A stretch of DNA of 64,000 bases from Streptomyces catenulae (GCF_000718015.1 NZ_JODY01000034.1:1-64000), one strand, 5' to 3'. Shown: positions 8,284-17,145, numbered from the stretch's first letter. Made by a program: numbers and translations. Notes: generated by a model from the sequence alone, not told the origin.

Positions 8284-9336
8284 TCAGTCCTTCACCGCGC
8301 CGCCGAGGCCGGAGACCAGTCGGCGCTGTACGAGTACGAAGAAGACGAGCACGGGGAGGGTCATCACGGTCGATGCGGCCATGATGCCGCCCCAGTCGTT
8401 CTCGTCGGGTTTGAAGAAGACCAGCAGCGCCATCGGCAGGGTGGAGTTCTCGGTGGCGCTGATCAGGAACGACTTGGCGAACAGGAAGTCGTTCCAGGTG
8501 GAGATGAAGGAGAAGACGCTGGTGGCGACGAGCCCGGGGAGGACGAGCGGGAAGAGGATCCGCCACAGGAAGCGGGCCCGGCTCGCGCCGTCCAGGGAGG
8601 CGGCCTCCTCCAGGCTCTCGGGGACGGCCCGGACGAAGCCGCGCAGCATCCAGATGGCGAACGGCAGCGAGAAGGCGAGGTGCGGCAGGATCAGCGAGCC
8701 GAGGGTGTTCAGGCCGATGCCGGGCACGGCGGTGCCGACGTCGCGCAGGAGGAAGAAGAGCGGGATGGTCAGCGCCTCGACCGGCACCGTCTGCGCGATC
8801 AGAAACATGATCAGCAACGTGGTGCGGAAGCGGAAGCGGAACCGCGTCACGGCGGTGGCGGCGAGGAAGGCGATCAGCGCGGAGGCGACGACCACCGTCC
8901 CGGCGACGACGAGGCTGTTGAGGAAGTAGCGGCCGAAGTCCTGCTGTTGGAAGACGCGTCGGAAGGCGTCGAGGGAGGGCGCGAGCGTCCAGGGGCGCGG
9001 GGAGTCCGACTGCACCTCGGCGTCGGGTTTGAAGGCGGAGAGGACCATCCAGTAGAGCGGGAAGGCGACGACACCGGCGATGAGCAGCGTCACGCCCTCG
9101 GCGGCGAGCCGCCAGGGACGGCGGGGGCCGCGGCGCGGCCGGACGGAGCCGCCGGGGTGGGGAGCGCCGGGGCGGGGAGCACCGCCCTGACCGGCGGAGT
9201 TGGCAGTACGGCCCGGTCCGTCCGTACGGCCCGGTCCGTCCGTACGGCCCGGTCCGTCCGTACGCGCCGCCGGGACCCCGGCCGACGGAACGGCCTCCTC
9301 CGGCGCGTGGGCCTCCCGGGTGCGGGGTTCGCTCAC
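8284..9336 (-). CDS. Carbohydrate ABC transporter permease (MalG type)
   Basis: This 350-aa inner-membrane permease has about six transmembrane segments and the ATPase-docking EAA loop EEAASLDGASRARFLWRILFPLVLPG. Its ~75-residue N-terminal cytoplasmic extension is Pro/Gly/Arg-rich and contains three tandem TDGPGR units encoded by 18-bp DNA repeats near 9208-9261. The GTG at 9336 overlaps the stop of the preceding permease (GTGA), which indicates translational coupling. No ATPase is encoded in the operon; in streptomycetes the shared MsiK ATPase usually serves such importers. Confidence 0.9.
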   Translation of the reverse strand: MSEPRTREAHAPEEAVPSAGVPAARTDGPGRTDGPGRTDGPGRTANSAGQGGAPRPGAPHPGGSVRPRRGPRRPWRLAAEGVTLLIAGVVAFPLYWMVLSAFKPDAEVQSDSPRPWTLAPSLDAFRRVFQQQDFGRYFLNSLVVAGTVVVASALIAFLAATAVTRFRFRFRTTLLIMFLIAQTVPVEALTIPLFFLLRDVGTAVPGIGLNTLGSLILPHLAFSLPFAIWMLRGFVRAVPESLEEAASLDGASRARFLWRILFPLVLPGLVATSVFSFISTWNDFLFAKSFLISATENSTLPMALLVFFKPDENDWGGIMAASTVMTLPVLVFFVLVQRRLVSGLGGAVKD

Positions 9337-10298
9337 AGCTCCTCCCCCTGGCGGCGCAGCAGCCGCAGATAGACGAGGGTCACGCCGAGCAGGAGCAGCA
9401 GCATGACGACGCCGATCGCCGCGCCGAGGCTGTACTGCGAGGAGGCGAAGGCCCGTTGGTAGGCGTAGACGTTGAGGACGAGGTTCTGCCGGGCGACGCC
9501 GCCGCCGTCCGTCATCACATAGATCTGCGTGAACAGCTTGAAGTCCCAGATCACCGACTGGAGCGTGACGACGACGAGGATCGGCCGCAGCATCGGCGCG
9601 AGGACGCTGCGCCAGATCCGCCAGGCGGAGGCGCCGTCCAGCGCCGCGGCCTCCACGATCTCGGCGGGGACGGCGCGGATCCCGGCGTAGACGGTGATCA
9701 TCACGAACGGGAAGGAGCACCAGACGACTTCGAGGAGGACGAGCGCGAAGGCGGTGTAGCGGTCGTAGGTCCAGGAGAAGTCGGCGAAGCCGCTCATCCC
9801 GAGGGCGGTCAGCGCCTTGTCGACGGGGCCGAAGTCGGGGTCGAAGAGGAAGAGCCAGACGGTGGAGCCGGTGATGGCGGGCGTCGCCCAGGCGCCGAGC
9901 CCGGCGAGCATCAGGGCGAGCCGGGGCAGCGCGCGGACCCGGGTGAGCAGGACGGCGAGGGCGCAGCCGGTGGCGAGGGTGGCGAGGACACAGGCGGCGG
10001 CGAAGACCACGGTGGCGAGCAGGACCGACCAGAACTCGCCGTCGCCGAAGAGCGTGGCGTAGTTGCCGAGCCCCTGGAAGGTGGTCGGCTGACCGCCGCT
10101 GACCTGCGCCTGGGTGTATTCGAGGAAGGAGATCAGGCCGAGTTGGTAGATCGGGTAGACCAGCAGCGCGCCGAGGACGGCGAGCGCCGGGGCGAGGTAG
10201 AGCCAGGGGGTCCAGCCGCCGTGCCGCCGGGCGGGGTCGCGCGGCGCGGCACGGGGGCGGAGGCGGGCGGTGCGGGGCCCGCTGCGGAGGGCGGTCAC
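9333..10298 (-). CDS. Carbohydrate ABC transporter permease (MalF type)
   Basis: This 321-aa permease starts its first transmembrane segment after ~35 residues (WLYLAPALAVLGALLVYPIY) and carries the EAA loop EAAALDGASAWRIWRSVLAPMLRP. It pairs with the downstream MalG-type permease to form the membrane channel. The GTG at 10298 overlaps the stop of the solute-binding-protein gene. The SD is weak, as expected for a coupled start. Confidence 0.9.
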   Translation of the reverse strand: MTALRSGPRTARLRPRAAPRDPARRHGGWTPWLYLAPALAVLGALLVYPIYQLGLISFLEYTQAQVSGGQPTTFQGLGNYATLFGDGEFWSVLLATVVFAAACVLATLATGCALAVLLTRVRALPRLALMLAGLGAWATPAITGSTVWLFLFDPDFGPVDKALTALGMSGFADFSWTYDRYTAFALVLLEVVWCSFPFVMITVYAGIRAVPAEIVEAAALDGASAWRIWRSVLAPMLRPILVVVTLQSVIWDFKLFTQIYVMTDGGGVARQNLVLNVYAYQRAFASSQYSLGAAIGVVMLLLLLGVTLVYLRLLRRQGEEL

Positions 10299-11593
10299 TT
10301 GTGGAAGGCCCCGTCCATGGCGTGGGCCGCCTCGGTGGCCGCCGCGTCGACGCTCTTCCGGCCGCTGACGATCTGCTGGTACATCGTCGGCAGCACCAGC
10401 GAGGCGTCGACGGTGGCCCAGCCCGGCGCGGCGGGTACGAACTCCGCCCCGGCGTCGAGGGTGTCGACGAACGGCTTGACGTAGGGCTGCCGCTTCGCGG
10501 CGGCGGCGCGGATGTCGGTGAAGGTCGGCAGGAAGCCCATCGCGTCGAAGAGCCCGCGCTGGGTCTCCTTTCCGGCCAGCCGCTTCATCAGGTCGACGGC
10601 GAGGGTGCGGTGGGAGGTGCTGCGGAGCACACCGATGTTGTTGCCGCCCGCGAACGCCGGGGCGATCTCGCCCTTCTTCCGGCCGGGCAGCGGGACGACG
10701 CCGTACTCCCCCTTGACCTTGCCCGCTTCGACGGCCCGGTGGTTGAAGTCGCCGCCGATGGCCATTCCGGCGCGTCCGGCGGCGAAGGCGGTGACGGTGT
10801 CGTTGCCGTTCATCCCGGCGCACTTGGCGGCCGGGCAGTTGTCGTCGCCGAAGAGACCGGTGTACGCGGCGATGCCCTTCCGCGCCGCCGGGGTGGTGAC
10901 GGCGGCGGTGAAGGCGCCGTCCTTCTCGGTGGCGAGGGCGCCACCGGCCGACCAGAGGAACGGCAGCGCGCCGTAGGTGTACGCGCCGCCGACGGCGAGC
11001 CCGTACATCTCCGGATGGGCCGCCCGGATCTTCCGCGCGGCGGCGGCCATCTCGTCCTGGGTGGCCGGGGGCCGGAGGTGGAGCTCCTCGAACAGGTCGG
11101 TGCGGTAGTAGAGGGCGCGGACGCCGACGAAGAGCGGGGCGCCGTAGATCTTTCCGGCCACGGTCACCGAGCGCCGGGCGGTGGGGTCGGTGTCCTTCGC
11201 CTCGGACCAGGCGCCGAACTCCTTCGTCACATCGGCGAGTCCGCCGTCCGCGACGTATCCGGCGGTGTCGGTGTTGCCGTACTCGATGACGTCGGGGGCG
11301 CCGGACGGGTCGTTGAAGGCGGCCTTGACGCGCTGGGCGCGGGTGTCGACGGGGATGTAGTCGACGGTGACCTTCACGCCCTTGTGGGCGGCGGTGAAAT
11401 CGGCGACGGCCTGCCGGACCACCTTCTCCTTGGGGGCGTTGCCGACCTCCCGGAAGAGCCAGACCCGCAGCGTGCCGGTCCGGGAGTCGCCTCCGGCGGC
11501 GCCGTCCGAGGTGGCCGGGGCACATGCCGTGGCGGTGAGGGCGGTCAGGGCGAGCGCCGCTCCGGCGGCGGCCAGACGGGCGGAGAGGTGCAT
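10295..11593 (-). CDS. Sugar-binding lipoprotein of an ABC importer
   Basis: This 432-aa protein has a lipoprotein signal peptide: charged start, hydrophobic stretch, lipobox LTATAC with the lipidated Cys near residue 24. A family-1 extracellular solute-binding domain follows. It would be tethered outside the membrane and deliver a mono- or oligosaccharide to the two permeases. The ATG at 11593 has ggagg 7 nt upstream. As the first gene of the operon it lies directly downstream of a GTTGC/GCAAC inverted repeat, a plausible regulator site. The downstream GH20 enzyme suggests a chito-oligosaccharide or a related GlcNAc/GalNAc sugar. Confidence 0.9.
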   Translation of the reverse strand: MHLSARLAAAGAALALTALTATACAPATSDGAAGGDSRTGTLRVWLFREVGNAPKEKVVRQAVADFTAAHKGVKVTVDYIPVDTRAQRVKAAFNDPSGAPDVIEYGNTDTAGYVADGGLADVTKEFGAWSEAKDTDPTARRSVTVAGKIYGAPLFVGVRALYYRTDLFEELHLRPPATQDEMAAAARKIRAAHPEMYGLAVGGAYTYGALPFLWSAGGALATEKDGAFTAAVTTPAARKGIAAYTGLFGDDNCPAAKCAGMNGNDTVTAFAAGRAGMAIGGDFNHRAVEAGKVKGEYGVVPLPGRKKGEIAPAFAGGNNIGVLRSTSHRTLAVDLMKRLAGKETQRGLFDAMGFLPTFTDIRAAAAKRQPYVKPFVDTLDAGAEFVPAAPGWATVDASLVLPTMYQQIVSGRKSVDAAATEAAHAMDGAFHK

Positions 11594-11611
11594 GACGGGA
11601 CCTCCAAGAGT

Positions 11612-11628
11612 GTTGCAACATACGCAAC
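11612..11628. promoter_or_regulatory. Candidate operator of the sugar-uptake operon
   Basis: GTTGC-N7-GCAAC is a perfect inverted repeat 19 bp upstream of the lipoprotein start. Its left part GTTGCAAC is itself a perfect palindrome. LacI-family repressors often bind such sites next to sugar operons, but no regulator gene is adjacent. It does not resemble the DasR consensus. Confidence 0.45.
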
Positions 11629-11790
11629 GAGCGTTTCGCAGTGCACAACTCAGAGGAGATTAAGGGGCGTTGCCCGGTCGGACAAGGGTTCGCCAGAGGT
11701 CTCCACCAGTCGGTACGGACCGGTGACACCCGGGCGGCCGGAGACGCTCCGGGCCCCCGGAGGCGACGGCCGGGCCCCGGGCACGGCGAA

Positions 11791-11819
11791 GGGCCCGGGT
11801 TCACGAAGAACCCGGGCCC
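11791..11819 (-). terminator. Terminator after the DUF3039 gene
   Basis: A perfect 12-bp stem (11791-11802 with 11808-11819) with a 5-nt loop lies between the DUF3039 stop and the sugar-operon promoter. The rest of 11594-11943 shows only the operator-like repeat noted separately. Confidence 0.75.
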
Positions 11820-11943
11820 TCACCCGCGTACTGCCACGGCCGCGTACCGCTGCGGCGCACCGGCCCCGCGCGGCGGTCCGCACCCGGCGGGCCGCGCCGG
11901 ACGACCGGCCGCGCCGACCGGGCCGCCCCGGACGGCGCCTCGG

Positions 11944-12246
11944 CTACTTCTTGCCGTCGCCGTCCTTGCCGCCCTTGCCCTTGTCGCCACCGGCGCCCAT
12001 GGACTCGTAGATCTCCTTGCACATGGGGCAGACCGGGTACTTCTTCGGGTCGCGGCCCGGCACCCAGACCTTGCCGCAGAGCGCCACGACGGGGGTGCCG
12101 TCGAGCGCGCTCGCCATGATCTTGTCCTTCTGGACGTAATGGGCGTAACGCTCGTGATCGCCGTCGCCGTTCGACACCTGCGGTGTCGGCTCCACGAGGG
12201 TTCCGGTACCTGCCCCGCGCTCGGGCTCGGGCTCAAGAGTGCTCAT
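11944..12246 (-). CDS. DUF3039 family protein
   Basis: This 100-aa protein is a conserved actinobacterial family of unknown function. A central HERYAHYVQKDKI segment is followed by a zinc-ribbon-like set CGKVW...CPMC, and the tail is Lys/Gly/Asp-rich and probably disordered. The ATG at 12246 is preferred; an in-frame ATG three codons upstream (12255) is possible. Its start overlaps the 3' end of the MFS gene by 14 bp, so the two may be co-transcribed. Confidence 0.8.
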   Translation of the reverse strand: MSTLEPEPERGAGTGTLVEPTPQVSNGDGDHERYAHYVQKDKIMASALDGTPVVALCGKVWVPGRDPKKYPVCPMCKEIYESMGAGGDKGKGGKDGDGKK

Positions 12247-13435
12247 ACCTGCCAAGGGTACCCAGGCTCCCGGCGTGTCGTGAGCGCCGGGCGCCCACCA
12301 GGTGAAGGCCCAGACCGGCGGCGGCCACCCCGGCCGCCGCCCACGGCAGCGCGGACGGCGCCGGCCCCGCCGACAGCGCCAGCCCGCCGAGCGCCGAGCC
12401 GACCGCGGAGCCCAGGTAGAGCGCCGAATTGTTGAGCGCGAGGGCGACCGTGCCGCGCTCCGCGCCCGCCGCCAGCAGCCGGTGCTGCTGCGGCACCTGG
12501 AACGCCCAGCCGACCGCGCCCCAGACGACCAGCAGCGCCGCCACCGCGGGCAGCGCGACCGGAGCCGTCACCGGCAGCAGCGCCTGCGCCACGACGATCA
12601 CCACCAGCAGCCATCCGGCCAGCGCCCGCACCCGGCCGGTACGGTCCACCAGCGGCCCGGCGGCCACACTGCCCAGCACCCCGCCGACGCCCCACGCCCA
12701 CAGGTACGGCGTGACCTCGTGGACGCCCCCGGCCGCCGCGAGCACCGGCGCCAGATAGGTGTAGAGCCCGAGGCTGGCGACGGCGGCGAGGAACGACACC
12801 CCGACGACGGGCGCCACCGCGCGGTCGGCGAGCGCGGCCAGCCGGGCGCGCAGCGGCACCGCGGGCCCGGCCGGAACCGGCGGCAGCAGCGCGGCCAGCC
12901 CGGCGAGCGCCACCGCGCCCAAGCCGGTGACCAGCCACATCGTGGCGCGCCACCCGGCCCGCTCGGCGAGCAGCACGCCCAGCGGCACACCGAGCACGGT
13001 GCCGGTGCTCATCCCGCCCATCACCAGCGCCAGCGCCCGGCCCCGCCGCTCGGGCCCCGCCAGCGCGGCGGCGGCTGCCGTGGCGAGCGCCGCATAGACC
13101 CCGGCCCCGGCACCGGCGACGATCCGTGCCCCGAGCAGCATGCCCAGGGTCGGGGCCACCGCGGTCAGGGCGTTGCCGAGCGTGAAGAGCGCCAGCGCGG
13201 CGAGGAGCAGGGGGCGCGGCCGTACCCCGGCGAGCGCCCCGGCGACCAGCGGCGCGGCGAGCGCGTAGGCGAGGGTGAAGGCCGTCACCAGCTGCCCGGC
13301 GAGCGCCACCCGGGTCCCGGTGTCCGCGGCGATCACCGGGAGCAGCCCGGCCATCACATAGGCGTCCAGACCGAGGGCGAACGCCCCCGGCATCAGCAGC
13401 ACCACTCCGCGCACCGCGCTCAACTCCCCTGCCAC
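12233..13435 (-). CDS. MFS transporter, drug-efflux type
   Basis: This 400-aa protein has about 12 hydrophobic segments and motifs of arabinose-efflux/DHA1 transporters: LDAYVMAGLLP in segment 1 and the PLGVLLAERAGWRATMW region after segment 5. It probably exports a small molecule by proton antiport; the substrate is unknown. The GTG at 13435 has little SD, so the start is less certain than the reading frame. It is transcribed divergently from a LysR-type gene, the usual arrangement for a regulator and its exporter target. Confidence 0.85.
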   Translation of the reverse strand: MAGELSAVRGVVLLMPGAFALGLDAYVMAGLLPVIAADTGTRVALAGQLVTAFTLAYALAAPLVAGALAGVRPRPLLLAALALFTLGNALTAVAPTLGMLLGARIVAGAGAGVYAALATAAAAALAGPERRGRALALVMGGMSTGTVLGVPLGVLLAERAGWRATMWLVTGLGAVALAGLAALLPPVPAGPAVPLRARLAALADRAVAPVVGVSFLAAVASLGLYTYLAPVLAAAGGVHEVTPYLWAWGVGGVLGSVAAGPLVDRTGRVRALAGWLLVVIVVAQALLPVTAPVALPAVAALLVVWGAVGWAFQVPQQHRLLAAGAERGTVALALNNSALYLGSAVGSALGGLALSAGPAPSALPWAAAGVAAAGLGLHLVGARRSRHAGSLGTLGRYEHS

Positions 13436-13555
13436 ACCGGGGTGTTGACCCCCGGAACGGGCCGGTCACGGACGGACCGGCCATCGGCGCCCCGCACCGA
13501 CCGGGGAAACGTAGGCACTCTCCGGATGCCCGGGGAAATGCCCACGGGCGGGTAT

Positions 13556-13574
13556 TTATGCTGGTGAGGCATAA
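13556..13574. promoter_or_regulatory. Candidate LysR operator between MFS and LysR genes
   Basis: TTATGC-N7-GCATAA is a perfect inverted repeat in an A+T-richer patch of the divergent intergenic region. It contains the T-N11-A pattern expected of LysR-type regulators. Control of both genes is inference. Confidence 0.55.
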
Positions 13575-13590
13575 GTGCGGTGGCGTGGAA

Positions 13591-13674
13591 CGGCATACGC
13601 GGCGCGGCGTACGCGGCGTGGCATGCGCGGGACGGCGCACATGGGACGGCGTACGCAGCGCGGCATACGGGGCG
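13591..13674. repeat. Six-copy 14-bp tandem array upstream of the LysR gene
   Basis: Copies begin at 13591, 13605, 13619, 13633, 13647 and 13661, an exact 14-bp period. The consensus is CGGCrTACGCGGCG; the first two and last two copies are closest to it, and the middle two have drifted. The array lies between the inverted repeat at 13556 and the LysR start codon. A 14-bp period is not a multiple of three, so selection on a protein cannot explain it. Confidence 0.85.
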
Positions 13675-13741
13675 CGCCGCCGCCGACGCGGTCCGCCGCC
13701 CCGGCACCGCCGGACCACCGAAGCGGCAGGAGAACGAGACG

Positions 13742-14767
13742 ATGACCGAGCCCGCCGGACACCCGCCCACCGGACATCCGCCCGCCGAGCCCCCGCCCGC
13801 TCCGGCTCCCGGCGCCCTGGACGCGCTCGGCGCCCTCGACGGATGCTCCGGGGTCGAGCTGCGGCATCTGCGCGGGTTTCTCGCGGTCGCCGAGGAGCGC
13901 AGTTTCACCTACGCGGCGGCCCGGCTGCGGATCGGGCAGCCCGCGCTGACCCGCACCGTCCGCGCCCTGGAGGCGGCGCTCGGCGTCCGGCTGCTGGACC
14001 GTACGACCCGCCGGGTGGAGCTGACCGCCGCGGGCCGCGGGCTCCACGCCGACCTGGCCCCGCTGCTGCCCCGCCTGGCCGCCGCACTACGGGCCCCCGC
14101 GCAGCTCACGCCGTTGCGGCTCGGCTTCACCTCCCTGCTGCCCACCGCCTGCACCGCGCTGAACGCCCGCTTCACCGCCGCCACCGGCACCGGCGTCCGC
14201 CTCGTCCGGCGGGACGCCCCGCTCGCCGGACTGGAGAGCGGGGAGTCCGACGTCGCCGTGGTCCGCGGCGCGCTCCCCCACGGCGCCGCGGTCCGCACCA
14301 CGGTGCTGCTCCACGAACCCCGGGTCGCCGCCCTGGCCCGCGCCGCCGCCCCCGGTCCGGCGGGCCCGGGCGCCGACGGCGACGCCGCGGCGCTGCGCAC
14401 CCTCGCCCGGCGCCGGGTCCTCGACTGGGCGGAACTGGCCGGGCTGCCGCTGGTGGTCAACACCGTCACCGGCTCCACCGGTCCGGAGCTGTGGCCCGCG
14501 GGCCGACGGCCCCGCCTGGCCTGCACCGCCGGGAACGTCGACGAGTGGCTGGAGGCGGTCGCCGCAGGTCACGGCGTCGGAGTGGCCCCCGAATCCCTCG
14601 CCCGCCGCCACACCCACCCCGGGCTGCGCTACGTACGCCTGAAGAACGCCCCGCCGGTCACCGTCCGCCTGGCCGTCCCCGAACGCGGCGCCCACCCCCT
14701 GGCGGAGCGCTTCCTCGCCCTGGCCGAGACCGGACGGGAGAACGGATCCGATGGGCCGACGGACTGA
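13742..14767 (+). CDS. LysR-family transcriptional regulator
   Basis: This 341-aa protein has a Pro-rich N-terminal tail of ~38 residues, a winged HTH (VELRHLRGFLAVAEERSFTY, then RTVRALEAALGVRLLDRTTR), and a substrate-binding domain. The ATG at 13742 follows caggag at a suitable distance; the longer open frame upstream crosses the 14-bp tandem array and is not coding. It is divergent from the MFS exporter and is likely to regulate it and itself through the inverted repeat at 13556-13574. The effector is unknown. Confidence 0.88.
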   Translation: MTEPAGHPPTGHPPAEPPPAPAPGALDALGALDGCSGVELRHLRGFLAVAEERSFTYAAARLRIGQPALTRTVRALEAALGVRLLDRTTRRVELTAAGRGLHADLAPLLPRLAAALRAPAQLTPLRLGFTSLLPTACTALNARFTAATGTGVRLVRRDAPLAGLESGESDVAVVRGALPHGAAVRTTVLLHEPRVAALARAAAPGPAGPGADGDAAALRTLARRRVLDWAELAGLPLVVNTVTGSTGPELWPAGRRPRLACTAGNVDEWLEAVAAGHGVGVAPESLARRHTHPGLRYVRLKNAPPVTVRLAVPERGAHPLAERFLALAETGRENGSDGPTD

Positions 14768-14808
14768 ACGACGCGCCCGGGCGGCGACGGACCGCCAGGC
14801 CCGGTGAC

Positions 14809-15483
14809 TCAGTTCAGCGACGGGTCGTCCGGATACGTGGCCACCATCGCGAGTTCGTTGCGCTGACGGCGCAGCACCGCGCGCCACAGATGCTCGGGAT
14901 CGGGGGACGAGACATCGCCCGGCTCGGAGTCGACGACGTACCAGGCGCCGTCGTTCAGCTCGTCCTCCAGCTGGCCCGGGCCCCAGCCCGCGTACCCCGC
15001 GAAGATCCGCAGGCTGCCCAGGACGGTGGCGAGCAGCTCCGGCGGGGTCTCCAGGTCGACCAGGCCGATCGCGCCGTGCACCCGCCGCCACCCGAGCGGC
15101 TCCTCGCCCGGCGCGCCGCCGTGCCGGGTGTCGTCCGGCCGCGGTCCGGCGGCGGCGGTCCCGCCCGGACCGGGGCGCACCCCGCTCTCCAGGGTGGGGA
15201 CGTCGTCCGCCCCGGCGAACCCGCCGGGCATGACCGCCACGCCGAGCGCGGAGTCCAGCGACACCGGGCCGCCCTGGAAGACCACCCCGGGCTCGCCCGC
15301 CAGCGCCGCCCAGGGCGCGAGGATGTCGCCGACGCCCACCGGGGTGGGGCGGTTGAGGACCACGCCGAGGGAGCCCTCCTCGTCGTGGTCGAGGAGGAGC
15401 ACCACCGCACGGTCGAAGTTCGGATCGGCGAGCGCGGGGGTCGCGACGAGCAGTCGGCCGGTGAGCGAGGACACCTCGGTCAT
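14809..15483 (-). CDS. YqgE/AlgH family protein (DUF179)
   Basis: This 224-aa protein matches the UPF0301 family: LTGRLLVATPALADPNFDRAVVLLL at the start, GVVLNRPT and VFQGGPV in the middle, and YAGWGPGQLEDEL near the C-terminus. The biochemical role is not established. A ~35-residue Pro/Gly/Arg-rich insert lies between the third and fourth conserved blocks. The ATG at 15483 begins exactly at the conserved MTEVSSLTG; the open frame upstream of it is not family-like. It is divergent from murA. Confidence 0.88.
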   Translation of the reverse strand: MTEVSSLTGRLLVATPALADPNFDRAVVLLLDHDEEGSLGVVLNRPTPVGVGDILAPWAALAGEPGVVFQGGPVSLDSALGVAVMPGGFAGADDVPTLESGVRPGPGGTAAAGPRPDDTRHGGAPGEEPLGWRRVHGAIGLVDLETPPELLATVLGSLRIFAGYAGWGPGQLEDELNDGAWYVVDSEPGDVSSPDPEHLWRAVLRRQRNELAMVATYPDDPSLN

Positions 15484-15779
15484 GGCGACATGATCCCGCA
15501 CTTCGGGCCGGAGCGGGGAGTCAATGCCCACACCTGTACGAGTGCAGGGCAGGGCGTACGGCGGCAGCACCGGCGCACACCACCCACCCCAGATGCCATA
15601 TTCAGGACAAATAACCCTGTTTTCGGCCAACTGGCGATTACAGAACAAAGAATGATCGTAGCCGAGCGTGTTGTGACAAAGCCCTTACAGGCCGGAAGCC
15701 CGCTCGCGCCGCCTGACACCCCCTCCGGCCCCCTTACCATTTCTCCTTGGCCCTGCCCGTCTCCAGGAACGCGAGATCC
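15484..15779. promoter_or_regulatory. Divergent promoter region of yqgE and murA
   Basis: This 296-bp non-coding stretch has a noticeably A+T-richer core (about 15595-15690), consistent with promoters for both genes. An SD (aggaa) precedes murA. I cannot assign specific -35/-10 boxes with confidence. Confidence 0.4.
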
Positions 15780-17126
15780 ATGACCGTCTCTACTGACGAC
15801 GTACTCCTTGTCCACGGCGGCACCCCGCTGGAGGGCGAGATCCGGGTTCGCGGTGCGAAGAACCTCGTACCGAAGGCCATGGTCGCGGCCCTGCTCGGCA
15901 GCGGCCCCAGCCGGCTGCGCAACGTTCCCGACATCCGTGACGTCCGCGTGGTACGCGGCCTGCTCCAGCTGCACGGGGTGACCGTGCGGCCGGGCGAGGA
16001 GGCCGGTGAGCTGGTCCTCGACCCGTCGCACGTGGAAAGCGCCAACGTCGCGGACATCGACGCGCACGCGGGCTCCTCGCGCATCCCGATCCTCTTCTGC
16101 GGCCCGCTGCTGCACCGCCTCGGCCACGCCTTCATCCCGGGTCTGGGCGGCTGCGACATCGGCGGCCGTCCGGTGGACTTCCACTTCGACGTGCTGCGGC
16201 AGTTCGGCGCGACGATCGAGAAGCGCGCCGACGGGCAGTACCTGGAGGCCCCGCAGCGGCTGCGCGGCACCAAGATCCGGCTGCCGTACCCGTCGGTCGG
16301 CTCGACCGAGCAGGTGCTGCTGACGGCGGTGCTGGCCGAGGGCGTCACCGAGCTGTCGAACGCCGCGGTGGAGCCGGAGATCGAGGACCTGATCTGCGTG
16401 CTCCAGAAGATGGGCGCGATCATCTCGATGGACACCGACCGGACCATCCGGATCACCGGTGTCGACAAGCTCGACGGCTACACCCACCGCGCCCTCCCGG
16501 ACCGTCTGGAGGCCGCCTCCTGGGCGTCCGCCGCGCTGGCCACCGAGGGCAACATCTACGTCCGCGGCGCGCAGCAGCGCTCGATGATGACGTTCCTGAA
16601 CACCTTCCGCCGGGTCGGCGGCGCCTTCGAGATCGACGACGAGGGCATCCGCTTCTGGCACCCGGGCGGTTCGCTGGACGCCATCGCGCTGGAGACCGAC
16701 GTCCACCCCGGTTTCCAGACCGACTGGCAGCAGCCGCTGGTCGTGGCGCTGACCCAGGCGTCGGGCCTGTCGATCGTCCACGAGACGGTCTACGAGTCGC
16801 GGCTCGGCTTCACCTCCGCGCTCAACCAGATGGGCGCCCACATCCAGCTCTACCGCGAGTGCCTGGGCGGCTCCGCCTGCCGCTTCGGGCAGCGCAACTT
16901 CCTGCACTCCGCGGTCGTCTCCGGCCCGACCAAGCTCCAGGGCGCCGACCTGGTCATCCCCGACCTGCGCGGCGGCTTCTCGTACCTGATCGCGGCGCTC
17001 GCCGCCCAGGGCACGTCCCGGGTGCACGGCATCGACCTGATCAACCGCGGCTACGAGAACTTCATGGACAAGCTCGTCAGCCTCGGCGGCAAGGTCGAAC
17101 TGCCCAACGGCGACCTGCGGGACTGA
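15780..17126 (+). CDS. murA: UDP-N-acetylglucosamine 1-carboxyvinyltransferase
   Basis: This 448-aa enzyme catalyses the first committed step of peptidoglycan precursor synthesis: transfer of enolpyruvate from PEP to UDP-GlcNAc in the cytoplasm. EPSP-synthase-fold signatures are present throughout. The mobile loop LGGCDIGGRPVDFH carries the active-site cysteine at residue 125, so the enzyme should be the fosfomycin-sensitive form. The N-terminal RVRGAKNLVPKAMVAALL holds the conserved substrate-binding Lys-Asn. The ATG at 15780 follows aggaa; an upstream in-frame ATG at 15747 lacks a better SD. Streptomycetes usually carry two murA paralogues, and the neighbourhood (yqgE, hupA) fits the main one. 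Confidence 0.95.
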   Translation: MTVSTDDVLLVHGGTPLEGEIRVRGAKNLVPKAMVAALLGSGPSRLRNVPDIRDVRVVRGLLQLHGVTVRPGEEAGELVLDPSHVESANVADIDAHAGSSRIPILFCGPLLHRLGHAFIPGLGGCDIGGRPVDFHFDVLRQFGATIEKRADGQYLEAPQRLRGTKIRLPYPSVGSTEQVLLTAVLAEGVTELSNAAVEPEIEDLICVLQKMGAIISMDTDRTIRITGVDKLDGYTHRALPDRLEAASWASAALATEGNIYVRGAQQRSMMTFLNTFRRVGGAFEIDDEGIRFWHPGGSLDAIALETDVHPGFQTDWQQPLVVALTQASGLSIVHETVYESRLGFTSALNQMGAHIQLYRECLGGSACRFGQRNFLHSAVVSGPTKLQGADLVIPDLRGGFSYLIAALAAQGTSRVHGIDLINRGYENFMDKLVSLGGKVELPNGDLRD

Positions 17127-17145
17127 CCCGCCGCCCCCGCGACAC

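Noticed and set aside
9208..9261. Three-copy 18-bp repeat as a regulatory element
   Set aside because: It lies inside the permease N-terminus and encodes TDGPGR units in frame, so it is a coding repeat.
8273..11593. Missing ATPase as evidence of a broken sugar importer
   Set aside because: Streptomycete sugar importers commonly share the remote MsiK ATPase, so its absence is normal.
11594..11943. DasR site controlling the GH20 operon
   Set aside because: No match to the ACTGGTCTAGACCAGT-type consensus is visible in the gap.
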